6,642 nt of DNA, from positions 1 to 6,642 of the forward strand of contig JABGPX010000652.1 in assembly GCA_018644745.1 (NCBI GenBank). The letters are read 5' to 3'. The DNA is from Spirochaetales bacterium. GTDB taxonomy: Bacteria; Spirochaetota; Spirochaetia; ARS1246. The first letter of the stretch is position 1. The number at the start of each line of letters is the position of its first letter. The notes under the pieces are model-generated. The model worked only from the letters and a program-made list of their open reading frames with translations, made no database searches and was not told where the DNA came from. A program made the translations under genes and the position numbers. Of the stretch, positions 6,561 through 6,642 are shown in pieces.

Positions 6561-6577
6561 TATGCATGGGAACTATG
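6552..6577. repeat. Tandem direct repeat, 2 x 13 bp (CATGGGAACTATG)
   Basis: Two exact, abutting copies of CATGGGAACTATG (6552-6564 and 6565-6577), followed by a partial match, CATAG. The unit is itself built from half-palindromes (CATG, ATGCAT at the junction), so the array is both directly and inversely repeated. Confidence 0.92.
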
Positions 6578-6583
6578 CATAGT
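6572..6583. repeat. 12-bp perfect palindrome ACTATGCATAGT
   Basis: ACTATGCATAGT equals its reverse complement and closes the palindrome cluster. Its left half ACTATGCAT is repeated 13 bp upstream at 6559-6567 because of the tandem repeat. Confidence 0.9.
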
Positions 6584-6642
6584 CTATTGTCATTGAATAT
6601 ATATATATTTTTTTAAAAGAAAAAATCATTACAAAAATATAC
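6584..6642. other. Very AT-rich non-coding tail
   Basis: From about 6596 the sequence is almost only A and T: an (AT)n run, seven T, then A-rich stretches. An AT-only stem (TTTTTT against AAAAAA around TAAAAG) is possible but weak. No coding frame is visible. It could be a promoter region for a gene beyond the window or the edge of an inserted element; the window ends before this can be decided. Confidence 0.5.

Overview
The window reads as a piece of a bacterial chromosome with roughly even base composition in the genes and AT-rich gaps. No ribosomal or other phylogenetic marker is present. A single-domain sulfatase, a spirochaete-like lipoprotein with a loose lipobox (ITGC) and Ig-like architecture, a sugar-type Gfo/Idh/MocA oxidoreductase and a glycan-active TIM-barrel protein suggest a free-living, glycan-degrading anaerobe. 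A spirochaete (Spirochaetota) is my best guess, and it is only a guess.

Layout, left to right: (1) 2-799, + strand, the 3' part of a Gfo/Idh/MocA oxidoreductase whose N-terminus lies outside the window. (2) 803-2242, - strand, a cytoplasmic-looking formylglycine-type sulfatase, meeting gene 1 stop-to-stop with 3 bp between. (3) 2243-2309, a short AT-rich divergent gap. (4) 2310-3413, + strand, a lipoprotein with an SbsA-type Ig-like domain and an acidic C-terminal beta domain. (5) 3447-4286, - strand, a class I SAM methyltransferase-like protein. Its start is best placed at a GTG behind a strong Shine-Dalgarno, 183 bp inside the longest open frame. (6) 4364-4675, + strand, the remains of a small thioredoxin-fold-like gene or genes carrying a GSPT motif and a CRVY motif. 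It lacks a start codon and N-terminus and is broken by an in-frame TGA. (7) 4746-6479, + strand, a large glycoside-hydrolase-like protein, possibly short at its C-terminus. (8) 6472-6583, a dense cluster of perfect or near-perfect palindromes and a 13-bp tandem repeat, followed by a very AT-rich tail to the window end.

The intact genes alternate in strand (+ - + - +), so no two neighbours form an obvious operon. The oxidoreductase, sulfatase and glycoside-hydrolase-like protein could all serve breakdown of a sulfated or acidic glycan, but this rests only on proximity and family roles. The methyltransferase and the lipoprotein have no clear link to that theme. I see no CRISPR array, tRNA, rRNA, complete insertion sequence or recognisable defence system. 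The most unusual parts are the decayed GSPT/CRVY locus and the palindrome cluster at the end of the last gene.
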